The notes under the pieces were generated by a model. The model was not told the DNA's origin, did not search any database, and saw only the letters and a program-made list of their open reading frames with translations. The translations under genes and the position numbers were made by a program. From the NCBI GenBank assembly GCA_049324695.1, contig JBMOMJ010000039.1, positions 248,001 to 312,000 on the forward strand: a stretch of DNA of 64,000 nt, given 5' to 3'. Within the stretch, counting starts at the first letter, position 1; each line of letters begins with the position of its first letter. The stretch is from PMG-095 sp049324695 (lineage in GTDB: Bacteria; Myxococcota_A; Polyangia; Polyangiales; Polyangiaceae). Shown here in pieces: positions 19,335 through 27,152 of the stretch.

Positions 19335-19761
19335 CTTCAAGAGCGTCTTTACCGGACCACGAACGGAGCTGTCAAGCCGATTTCGGAAAATCCTGCTTTC
19401 AAGTCTTTTTCTACGTCGTGGCGCAAGCACATACGTAATCAACGCCGCTCACTTGGTCACTCCGCTGCAATCGCGACAGCACGCACAGCGGCGAAATTGG
19501 CCACTTTGGTGACCAAATGCCGCTACAAGGTGACGAACGCGAGAATTCGATGCTGGCACTCAATTGCCAAACACGAGGCCGCGCTCTTTGAATTGCACAC
19601 TGCGGATTTGCGAAACTCGACTACACGACTCACGCAGTGACGACGGCATCGCGACCCGAACAAGTTTGACCTGGTCGAACGGCTGGGCGCGGCCGCGCGT
19701 GCACCCCGCACCCCGACGACGGAACAAGCCATCGTGCAATCACGCTCGCATAAGCGACCGG

Positions 19762-19774
19762 ATTTCAATGAAAT
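19762..19774. promoter_or_regulatory. 6-1-6 palindrome upstream of the receptor gene
   Basis: ATTTCAATGAAAT is a perfect inverted repeat around one base, about 220 bp upstream of the receptor start. The arms resemble those of the two Fur-like sites. The same palindrome with T at the centre occurs at 41406-41418. The function is unknown. Confidence 0.35.
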
Positions 19775-19863
19775 ATTCTGTACTACCACGCTCCACTGCC
19801 CGGGAGCCGAGCCGGCGCGGGCGTCGAGCTTGACGCGGAGCGTGGTGCCAATGTAAGACATTA

Positions 19864-19880
19864 TTGAAAATGAATTTCAA
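19864..19880. promoter_or_regulatory. Fur-box-like palindrome on the receptor side
   Basis: TTGAAAATGAATTTCAA, a palindrome with 6-bp arms, about 115 bp upstream of the receptor start. The inner 15 bases match about 11 of the 14 defined positions of the TGATAATNATTATCA-type Fur box. Its twin at 19318 faces the NRPS operon. Confidence 0.62.
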
Positions 19881-19995
19881 GTTTAGTTTCTGTAAGCACT
19901 CATGGAACGACGATCACTTGGATTCAATATCGCGTCTGCAACGACGCCGCCGTCCAGCCCACAACACCGGACACCCCTGAGTCCCCGGGCTCGCC

Positions 19996-22605
19996 GTGAT
20001 TCGACGAACGCACATCGGCGGGCAGATCTTGTTCGGGCCCGGGCTTGCGTTGGCGTTGTTGCTCGATGCGGCCAGCACGCACGCTGCCGACGCGCCATCA
20101 GCCTCGGGTTCGGCTTTAGGTTCAGGTTCGGCAATCAGGAGTACCGTGCGTCCTCCCGAGCTGATCGAGATCGCCGAGCCCACCTATCCTCCAGAAGAGA
20201 TGGGCGCTCCGCGAGAAGCGGAGGTCGGCCTGAAGCTGACGATCAACGCTGCGGGACAAGTGGAGGCGGCAGAGGTCACGCACTCAGCTGGTGCTCATTT
20301 CGATGCGGCAGCCCGGGCGGCAGCTCTCGCACTGCGTTTCTCTCCCGCACAGCGTGACGGTGAGCCCGTGGGAGCCAAGATTCTGTTCAAGTACCGTTTC
20401 CGGCCTCCGCCGCCGGTGGTGCTTGCGAGCGAGGCTCCGAACTCGGTTCAAGCTCAGCCATTGCCTTCCCCGCAGCCCGCGTCGGGCCAAGGGGCAGTCG
20501 AGCAACCGGCACGCAGGTTATCCGCTGCATCGCAGCCCGCTGCAACGAAACGAGCGCGTACTGCAGCACGGTCAGACGCAGCCATTGAGGTAATGGTGCA
20601 GGGGCTCACACGCGCCGACGTGTTGCGACAGTCGGCCGAAGCCGTGCAAGTGGTCGAGGTCGAGCGTGAGAAGCGGCGGTCAGCCGATCTCGGCGAGGTG
20701 CTCGCGCGTTCCGAAGGCATTGCCGTGCAACGTTCAGGTGGGCTCGGCTCCGTGGCGCGCTTCTCGTTGAATGGTCTCACGGACGATCAGGTGCGTTTCT
20801 TCGTTGATGGTGTGCCGCTCGAGCTCACCGGGCACTTGTTCGGCATCAGCAACTTTCCCGTGGAATGGGTGCAGCAGGTCGAGGTGTATCGCGGCGTGGT
20901 GCCGGCGCGGTTTGCGATTGATGCGCTAGGTGGAGCCGTAAATGTCGCCACCGATGGCAGACTCGCGGGCACACACGGCGCCGCCTCGTATCAGGTAGGC
21001 TCGTACGGAACCTATCGACTCTCGGCGGGCGCGCAGCATCGCCACGCAGCAAGCGGCCTCTTCATGCGCGTGAACGCGTACGCAGACGACGCGAAAAACG
21101 ACTACCCGGTCAGGGCCACAGTGCCACAGCTCGATGGCTCGGAAGTGTCGATGGACGTGCGTCGATTTCACGACGCTTACCGCGCGCGCTTCGTGGGCGT
21201 GGAAGCAGGCGTCGTGAATCGACCGTGGGCCAGGCGGCTCTCGCTGCGCGCCTTCGCCAGCACCTTCGATAAGGAGCTGCAGCACAACATCATCATGAGC
21301 GTGCCGTACGGCGAGGTCAGCTACGGCAGGGACGGTGGCGGCGCTCAAACCCGCTTCGAGCGCGACTTCGGCAAAACGCATTTCGAAACGACGCTGGCGT
21401 ACGCACGTGCGCGCGGTTGGTTCAAAGACCTTGGGCGCTGCGTCTACAGCTGGCTCGGGCGCTGCTTGGCTCCCCTCAATCGACCAGGTGAAATCGAGCC
21501 GCCGGGCAGGGACAGCGTTTATTGGGACGACAGCATCTACGCCGTGGTCCGCGCCAGCTGGCAACCCAGCGACCAGCAGCAGCTGCGCATAGCGACCTCG
21601 GCTAAAGGCCTGCTGCGCAACGGCAAGGATCACCTGATCACGGCCGGCGACAAGGATCCACTCTCCGCGGACCGCCGAGTGTTCAGCTTCGTCACTGGTC
21701 TCGAGTACCAGGTCGATCTTTTCGAAGGCCGCCTGCAGAACATTTTATTCGGCAAGCAGTACACGCAGGTGCTACGCAGTGAGGAGCCGGTGGTGCGCGA
21801 TGTGTGGCGCCGGCGTGATCGCGAAACCGTGCGTTTCGGCGCTGGTGACAGCGTGCGCTTGCGCATCGTTGACGCGCTGTTCGCCAAGGCTTCTTACGAA
21901 CTCGCCACGCGCCTAGCGAGCGCGGAGGAGATCTTCGGCGACGCTGCGCTCGTCAACGCCAACCTCGAGCTTGCCCCAGAAGCCAGCCACAACGTGAACC
22001 TGGGCCTGCAGCTATCGCGCGGCTTCTCGTCCGGAAGCTACCGCGCCGAGCTCAACACTTTTTTGCGCGATAGCGATCAGCTGATTGTCCGACTCGGCAA
22101 CGAGAGTCACTTTCGTCACCAGAACGTGTTTCGCGCGCGAACACTCGGAGCCGAGGCTTCCGCCACCTGGACCTCCCCGCGCGACATCCTGCGCTTGAGC
22201 GCCAACGCTACCTATGTCGATCGGCGCAACGCCTCGGCCCAAGGCACCTTCGGCGACTACAAGGGCGATCGCATCCCCAACCAACCTTACTTGTTCGGCA
22301 ACGGCAGCGCAGAGCTGCGCTTCACGAACGGGGATAAAGGCGAGCACCAGCTCAGCATCTTCTTCAACTCACGCTATGTCCACTCGTACTACCGCGGTTG
22401 GGAAAGCCTCGGCGACGAAGGACAGAAGGCCAGCATCCCGAGCCAGCTGGTGCACACAGCAGCCATCACCTACTGGGTACGGCGACCGCTTAGCGTGAGC
22501 TCGACGTTCGAGATCCAGAACCTGACGGACGCCGAGTTCTATGACTTCTACGGGGTTCCCCGCCCCGGTCGCTCCTATTTCTTCAGAGGCAGCGCGGAGT
22601 TTTGA
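19996..22605 (+). CDS. TonB-dependent receptor with N-terminal TonB C-terminal domain
   Basis: An 869-residue outer-membrane receptor. After a signal peptide and a Ser/Gly-rich stretch, residues ~50-135 match the TonB C-terminal domain fold (PTYPPEE, then VGLKLTINAAGQVEAAEV and FDAAARAAALALRFSPA). A Pro-rich linker follows, a possible TonB box (IEVMVQG), the plug (RSADLGEVLARSEGIAVQR, FFVDGVPLE, VEVYRGVVPARFAIDALGGAVNVAT) and a beta-barrel ending in an aromatic-rich strand (RSYFFRGSAEF). Such receptors import siderophores using energy from TonB, normally a separate inner-membrane protein; here its receptor-binding domain is fused to the receptor. It starts with GTG. It heads an operon divergent from the NRPS genes and probably imports their product. 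Confidence 0.9.
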   Translation: MIRRTHIGGQILFGPGLALALLLDAASTHAADAPSASGSALGSGSAIRSTVRPPELIEIAEPTYPPEEMGAPREAEVGLKLTINAAGQVEAAEVTHSAGAHFDAAARAAALALRFSPAQRDGEPVGAKILFKYRFRPPPPVVLASEAPNSVQAQPLPSPQPASGQGAVEQPARRLSAASQPAATKRARTAARSDAAIEVMVQGLTRADVLRQSAEAVQVVEVEREKRRSADLGEVLARSEGIAVQRSGGLGSVARFSLNGLTDDQVRFFVDGVPLELTGHLFGISNFPVEWVQQVEVYRGVVPARFAIDALGGAVNVATDGRLAGTHGAASYQVGSYGTYRLSAGAQHRHAASGLFMRVNAYADDAKNDYPVRATVPQLDGSEVSMDVRRFHDAYRARFVGVEAGVVNRPWARRLSLRAFASTFDKELQHNIIMSVPYGEVSYGRDGGGAQTRFERDFGKTHFETTLAYARARGWFKDLGRCVYSWLGRCLAPLNRPGEIEPPGRDSVYWDDSIYAVVRASWQPSDQQQLRIATSAKGLLRNGKDHLITAGDKDPLSADRRVFSFVTGLEYQVDLFEGRLQNILFGKQYTQVLRSEEPVVRDVWRRRDRETVRFGAGDSVRLRIVDALFAKASYELATRLASAEEIFGDAALVNANLELAPEASHNVNLGLQLSRGFSSGSYRAELNTFLRDSDQLIVRLGNESHFRHQNVFRARTLGAEASATWTSPRDILRLSANATYVDRRNASAQGTFGDYKGDRIPNQPYLFGNGSAELRFTNGDKGEHQLSIFFNSRYVHSYYRGWESLGDEGQKASIPSQLVHTAAITYWVRRPLSVSSTFEIQNLTDAEFYDFYGVPRPGRSYFFRGSAEF

Positions 22606-22609
22606 GCCC

Positions 22610-23899
22610 ATGAACCTTCGTAGCGTATTAGTCGTGGTGCATCGCTGGTGCGGGCTGTTCTTGGCCTTGTTCCTGACGGTGGCCGGGCTCACCGGCGCGA
22701 TCATCTCCTGGGATCACGAGCTCGACGCCTGGCTCAATCCCAAGCTCTACCAATCGCAATCCGGCGCCACAGCTGCGGTCATTCCAGCTCTTGAGCTCGC
22801 GAATCGGCTGGAGCAAGACGCGCGATTGCGCGTTGCATACCTGGCACTCACGAGCGAACCAGGCGAAGCGCTGCTACTAGCCGTGGAAGGGCGCCTCCAC
22901 CCCGAAACCCAACGCGCGGTGCCGTTGGACTTCGACCAAGTGGCGCTCGATCCCAGCACCGGTGCCGTGCAGGGCTCGCGCAAGTGGGGAGTGGCTTCGC
23001 TCTCGCGCGAAAACCTGCTGCCGTTCTTGTACAAGCTGCACTTCAGCCTGCACATCCCGGACCGCGCTGGACTCGAGATTGGCAAGCTGTTCATGGGCTT
23101 CGTCGCCTGTGTGTGGGTAATCGATGTGTGCGTAGCCTTGTGGATCTCGTTTCCGAACCGCAAGAGCTGGCGCAAATCGTTATCGTTTCGCTTCGGGCAA
23201 GGCCGCCAAAAGCTGAATTTCGACTTGCACCGCTCGGGTGGAGTTTGGCTTTGGGGCTTGCTGTTGATCGTGGCCGTAACGTCGGTGTCGATGGCCCTAC
23301 GGCGCGAAGTGACGGCGCCGCTCGTCTCGCTCATCTCCCCGCTCACGCCCAGGCCTTTCGATCTGCGCGTTCCGACTCCCGGCGATCAACCCATCGAACC
23401 CACGATTACGCGCGAGCGCGCCGTGAGCTTAGCCGAGCAGCGCGCTCGCCAGCTCGGTATCACTGCGCCTGCCGGTGGCGTGGCGTACGCCGCGAATCAT
23501 GGCCTTTACGCAGTGGGTTTCTTCGAGCACGGACGTAGCCATGGTGACGGCGGGCTCGGTAATCCCTGGCTGTACTTCGATGCCACGACTGGTAGCTACG
23601 CGGGCGCTGAAATCCCGGGTCGTGGCAGCGCCGGCGACATCTTCATGCAGGCGCAGTTTCCGCTCCACTCCGGCCGCATCCTCGGGGTGCCTGGGCGGAT
23701 CTCGATCTCACTTTTGGGCCTCGCAATAGCAGGACTGAGTGTGACTGGCATCATCATCTGGGCGCAAAGGCGGCGCGCTCGCAGCTTGGCGTCTCGCGCG
23801 CAAGACGCCGCACGAACGCGTGCAGACCTTCCTCGCGCCGAAGAATCCCTGGGCTACTCACGCCCCTTCAGCACTGACACTTGGGAAAATCACACATGA
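22610..23899 (+). CDS. PepSY-associated TM protein (iron-regulated membrane protein)
   Basis: The product (429 residues) starts with LVVVHRWCGLFLALFLTVAGLTGAIISWDHELD, the typical first helix of the PepSY/PiuB family. It has further membrane helices near residues 160-180 (FMGFVACVWVIDVCVALWI), ~220-240 and near the C-terminus (ISLLGLAIAGLSVTGIIIWAQRR). The ATG at 22610 is 4 bp past the receptor stop. Members sit beside TonB receptors and are thought to help siderophore handling or iron release at the inner membrane. Position and family both point to iron uptake. Confidence 0.88.
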   Translation: MNLRSVLVVVHRWCGLFLALFLTVAGLTGAIISWDHELDAWLNPKLYQSQSGATAAVIPALELANRLEQDARLRVAYLALTSEPGEALLLAVEGRLHPETQRAVPLDFDQVALDPSTGAVQGSRKWGVASLSRENLLPFLYKLHFSLHIPDRAGLEIGKLFMGFVACVWVIDVCVALWISFPNRKSWRKSLSFRFGQGRQKLNFDLHRSGGVWLWGLLLIVAVTSVSMALRREVTAPLVSLISPLTPRPFDLRVPTPGDQPIEPTITRERAVSLAEQRARQLGITAPAGGVAYAANHGLYAVGFFEHGRSHGDGGLGNPWLYFDATTGSYAGAEIPGRGSAGDIFMQAQFPLHSGRILGVPGRISISLLGLAIAGLSVTGIIIWAQRRRARSLASRAQDAARTRADLPRAEESLGYSRPFSTDTWENHT

Positions 23900-25203
23900 C
23901 ATCCAAAATACTCACGCCCCTTCTTTCCTGCATCCTAGCCAGCCTTCTCGTCGGCATTGGCTGTGGAGATGACGATGGCGCCCAGAACACAATGACGGGC
24001 GGTCGCAGCGGTTCCGGCGGCAGCAGCGTCGCCACAGGCGGCAGCCCTGACTCGCAGGGCGGCGCGCCCGGAAGCAGTTCCGGCGCGCTCTACGCGCTCA
24101 CCTCCAACGTATGGGGACCTGATGGCGCGACTGGCTATCTCTACACCGTTCCGTTACTCGAGGAAGGAGTGGCCGACCTCGGCTCTGCCATCGAGTTGCC
24201 CGGCGGCGCGTGGCTCACCGGTAACCCCGGCGAGCCCTACGTTTACGTCTCCTCCGGCGAAGGCGGTCCCACCATCACGCGCTACGCCGTCGGAAGCGAC
24301 GGCTCACTCAGCAAAGGTGCCACGATCAACTTCGCGGCACTCGGGCTCACCAACGGCATGCGCTTCGGAACAGCACCGATGATCTCGGAAACCAAGGGTT
24401 ACCTGGTTGATGCCGAGCGCTACCGCATCGCCACGTGGAATCCCCAAACCATGAAGGTGGGCAAGCTCATCCAGCTCGACATCAAGGAGCGCGACGGCAT
24501 CACGGCGTGGATCCCGGCTGTTGCCGTGCGCGGCGAGCGCGCCTTCGTCAGCGTCTCGTGGGAAAAGGATTGGACATTCGGCAAAGCATCACAGCTCATC
24601 GTGATCAACACCACCACCGACGAAGTCATCGAGACCCACGACGAGGCACGCTGCGAACAGCTCGCAATCAGCAGTCGCGCTTCCGACGGCACCGTCTACT
24701 TCTCACCCTACGCCCACTCCGCAGTAGCGCGCCTCGCCTTTGGTAACGGCTACGGCACCGCCTCTTGCGGCCTCCGCATCGCGCCCTCCTCCGACGGTCC
24801 CGACGGCGCTTGGGAAGTCGACCTGAGCGCGCTCGCTGGCGGTCGCCCCGCGGGCGAATTCGTGCTCGCGAGCGACGACGTGGCCTTCTTCCGCGCCTTC
24901 TACGATGAAAGCGTCGGCATCACAGCCGATAACTGGCAGGACAAGAGCGGCGAACCTGGCTACCGCTGGTGGCGCTGGGAAATCGGCTCCGCCACCGCCG
25001 AGGAAATTCCCGGCCAGGACCTAACCGTTGAAGCTGCACACTACGTCGTGGACGGCAAGACGTACGTTGGAAATCCATCTGCAGACTGGGCCGAAACGAT
25101 CATCACAGAGCTCAACAAGGCAGGTGAACTCCGCCCCGGCCTGCGCGTGCAAGGCACTCCCGGTGGCGTCGTGCGCGTCGATGCCGGAGCCAAATCCAAA
25201 TGA
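23896..25203 (+). CDS. Exported lipoprotein of the siderophore locus, MxcI-like
   Basis: A 435-residue protein with a signal peptide and lipobox (LLVGIGCGDD), then a Gly/Ser-rich linker and a beta-rich body with repeated strand patterns suggesting a beta-propeller. The ATG overlaps the stop of the PepSY gene (ATGA), so the two are translationally coupled. Lipoproteins of this kind lie next to siderophore receptors in myxobacteria; I am reminded of MxcI from the myxochelin locus, but that is memory and not an alignment. A role in capturing the iron complex, or in its release, is inferred from position alone. Confidence 0.72.
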   Translation: MTSKILTPLLSCILASLLVGIGCGDDDGAQNTMTGGRSGSGGSSVATGGSPDSQGGAPGSSSGALYALTSNVWGPDGATGYLYTVPLLEEGVADLGSAIELPGGAWLTGNPGEPYVYVSSGEGGPTITRYAVGSDGSLSKGATINFAALGLTNGMRFGTAPMISETKGYLVDAERYRIATWNPQTMKVGKLIQLDIKERDGITAWIPAVAVRGERAFVSVSWEKDWTFGKASQLIVINTTTDEVIETHDEARCEQLAISSRASDGTVYFSPYAHSAVARLAFGNGYGTASCGLRIAPSSDGPDGAWEVDLSALAGGRPAGEFVLASDDVAFFRAFYDESVGITADNWQDKSGEPGYRWWRWEIGSATAEEIPGQDLTVEAAHYVVDGKTYVGNPSADWAETIITELNKAGELRPGLRVQGTPGGVVRVDAGAKSK

Positions 25204-25288
25204 ATTGAGCCGCAGACACACGAACCGATCGCCTTCCGGCAGGAGCCCCGTTTACAAATCCGGTGCTGCCGCTCGCGCGCGTGACGAG

Positions 25289-25314
25289 GAGGCTCGCGGC
25301 GAGCGGCGAGCCTC
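25289..25314. terminator. Hairpin between convergent genes
   Basis: GAGGCTCG and CGAGCCTC form a perfect 8-bp stem around a 10-base loop between the lipoprotein gene and the convergent STAS-like gene. There is no clear U-tract, so terminator function is only possible. Confidence 0.4.
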
Positions 25315-25765
25315 AGCGCTCTTCGAGCCAGCGGCGCGCGGCCTCCGGCTCAGAGAAGCTCTGCGCGGTCACTCCGAGCTGGCCATGCGCTTCAATCCAG
25401 CGCCGCATGTTCATCTGGCCCAGCACGTTCTCCGGAAGCACGATGGCCCAGTACTTCCATCCGGCAGCCAGCGCGCGCGGTGTCCAATCGGTTTTGATCC
25501 ATCGCTCGTCAGCGGGCGTGACCGGCGCGTTTAGCCGATCGTCCGACAGCCATTTGCTTGCGCGGCGTGACTGCAGCAGCTTCAGGCCTTCTTCGAGCAA
25601 AGTCCGAAATTGCTCGCCGCGAATGAAGCCACGCAACTGATGATGGACGATCCGCACCCGAGGATGAAAGTACAGAACTGCACTCTCGTTTTCGTAACAG
25701 AGCTCGGCGTCAGGGTGTACACCACTCGACCACCTCTGGATCTCGCGGGCTTTGGCGTCGGACAT
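25313..25765 (-). CDS. SpoIIAA/STAS-like hypothetical protein
   Basis: A 150-residue cytosolic protein. The pattern of short strands and helices (VRIVHHQLRGFIRGEQFRTLLEEGLKLL, SKWLSDDRLNAPVTPADERWI, AAGWKYWAIVLPENVLGQMNMRRWI, FSEPEAARRWLEER) looks like the SpoIIAA-like STAS fold found widely in Bacteroidota and Myxococcota. No kinase or phosphorylation-site partner is adjacent. It converges on the siderophore uptake operon. The function is unknown. Confidence 0.65.
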   Translation of the reverse strand: MSDAKAREIQRWSSGVHPDAELCYENESAVLYFHPRVRIVHHQLRGFIRGEQFRTLLEEGLKLLQSRRASKWLSDDRLNAPVTPADERWIKTDWTPRALAAGWKYWAIVLPENVLGQMNMRRWIEAHGQLGVTAQSFSEPEAARRWLEER

Positions 25766-26317
25766 GGGGAGGCGCGCTTCGGGTTTCGGCTGATAGCGCG
25801 ATCTCCTAAAGGGGCCCGCGAATGAAAGTAACCGTTCGCGAGTGAAAAATAACCACTGGCGAATGAAAAAGGTCAGCTCCGATCCCGCCGACTGCAGCTA
25901 TGGGCGAAAAGAATCAACCTTGTAACACCTGAGTCGGCCAAACCCCGGGTCCACCCACATCTACGCCGAACCGAGCAGGTTCGATTCCGCGTGCTTGCGG
26001 TGTCGCTAGACCACACTGACGTTTAGACGTCGTCCGTAGCGGTGATGTGATGTTCACATGTAGACGGTTGATCGCGCCGCAGGTTAGCGCCAGGTACGTC
26101 AACCGAACTGATGAAAGCTCCGCCTCGAACCTGGAGGTACTCTGCGTTGGTCCCGTGCACTTTCGCGAGATCGAATGGGTCGACTTCGACTGCGGTGGGC
26201 GCGATGCCGAGCGCTCCCAACGTGCGCTTCGTCAGAGCTGCGGTCTTGCCGCCGGATGTCGGACGTGCTTCGTGTCAGCAGGGCCGCAGGTTGTGCAAAG
26301 CGTTAGGCGGATGCGAG
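25766..26317. other. Gene-free stretch with small repeats
   Basis: Open frames here look non-coding. The stretch contains three ~20-bp repeats at 25817-25875 (separate entry), a hairpin around 25973-25989 with a tRNA-like GGTTCGATTCC that does not fold into a tRNA, and the palindrome ATGTGATGTTCACAT at 26045-26059. It may be decayed sequence in front of the SUFU-domain gene. Confidence 0.5.
25817..25875 (-). repeat. Three tandem ~20-bp repeats, possible IS21-type terminus remnant
   Basis: On the minus strand the segment starts TGACC and repeats TTTCATTCGC / TTTCACTCGC / TTTCATTCGC with 20-21-bp spacing and TTA-type linkers. Multiple terminal repeats of about this size next to a TG end are characteristic of IS21-family elements. 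No transposase remains nearby, so this would be a solitary end. Confidence 0.4.
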
Positions 26318-27052
26318 ATGGCTAACAACGATGAACGATCCATTGGTGGCTCTAGAATACTCCGGCATGCTGCGGCCGACCCGCCCCAGGGGTATGCCGA
26401 GATGGACAGTGAAGCGCATAATGCCATTCACGAGCACCTGTGCACATTCGTAGGAGAACCGGCCAACGTCTTTCACGAGCTGGTCTCTGAAACGGTCCAC
26501 ATCGACGTCCACATCATCCCGCCCTCGCAAGACGACAACTCCTACACGCTGGTGACTACCGGAATGAGCGACCTCCCGATGACGGCGCCTGCGGGTGCAG
26601 AGGACTTTCGGTATGCCGAACTGCTGATTTCCCTGCCATCTACTTGGACGCCTGGCCTTCTTTGGAAAGCTGATTTCAGCGACGAATCGATCTACTGGCC
26701 GATTCGGCTCCTCAAGACACTGGCTAGGTTCCCGCACACTTACAACACGTGGCTCGGCTACGGCCACACGATCCCGAATGGCGATCCACCACGTCCATAT
26801 GCGGACGGGACTGAGCTCTGTTGTGCTCTCGTCATGCCGGCACCCACTCTGCCACGTGAGTTCGCGCGTCTTGCCGTTCGGCCCGGAAAAACAATTAGCT
26901 TCTACGCTGTCGTGCCGCTCTACGAGTCTGAAATGCGTTTCAAGCTGAACGAAGGCACGGACCCGCTGCTCGAACGCCTTTTCGATGAGTCGGTCACGGA
27001 GTTTCTCGATCCCAAGCGTCCGTCAGTAGTGAGGCGTTCACGCTTTTCTTGA
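26318..27052 (+). CDS. SUFU (suppressor of fused) domain protein
   Basis: A 244-residue protein with the SUFU-like fold seen in many bacterial immunity-type proteins: VFHELVSETVHIDVHIIPPS near the start, then YAELLISLPSTW, WPIRLLKTLARFPHTYNTWLGYGHTI and a C-terminal FYAVVPLYESEMRFKLNEG. In bacteria this family is often linked to toxin immunity or found alone. No toxin gene is adjacent. The ATG at 26318 was chosen; sequence upstream in the same frame looks non-coding. An alternative start lies at 26402. Confidence 0.78.
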   Translation: MANNDERSIGGSRILRHAAADPPQGYAEMDSEAHNAIHEHLCTFVGEPANVFHELVSETVHIDVHIIPPSQDDNSYTLVTTGMSDLPMTAPAGAEDFRYAELLISLPSTWTPGLLWKADFSDESIYWPIRLLKTLARFPHTYNTWLGYGHTIPNGDPPRPYADGTELCCALVMPAPTLPREFARLAVRPGKTISFYAVVPLYESEMRFKLNEGTDPLLERLFDESVTEFLDPKRPSVVRRSRFS

Positions 27053-27152
27053 CGCTCAGAAGACCGCGGCGGTTCCGGTGTTCCTCGACAACGGGCAGAG
27101 GAGGACACCTTCGCCGTGGCCTCATGCGGGGTCATGTGCATGCGGCTCACGA

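Larger units (their letters stand above)
19156..19995. promoter_or_regulatory. Divergent intergenic region between NRPS operon and receptor operon
   Basis: No convincing gene lies here; short open frames have no family-like sequence. The stretch from about 19240 to 19340 and the tail near 19860-19900 are AT-richer than the surroundings, as expected for promoters. It contains two near-identical 17-bp palindromes and one further 6-1-6 palindrome, each listed separately. Confidence 0.75.

Noticed and set aside
19248..19442. 64-residue minus-strand open frame in the divergent intergenic region
   Set aside because: No family-like sequence and no ribosome site; it spans a Fur-like palindrome in a promoter region.
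25973..26010. tRNA-like T-loop (GGTTCGATTCC)
   Set aside because: The T stem does not pair, and no acceptor, D or anticodon arm can be built around it on either strand. CGAACC/GGTTCG is just a short hairpin.
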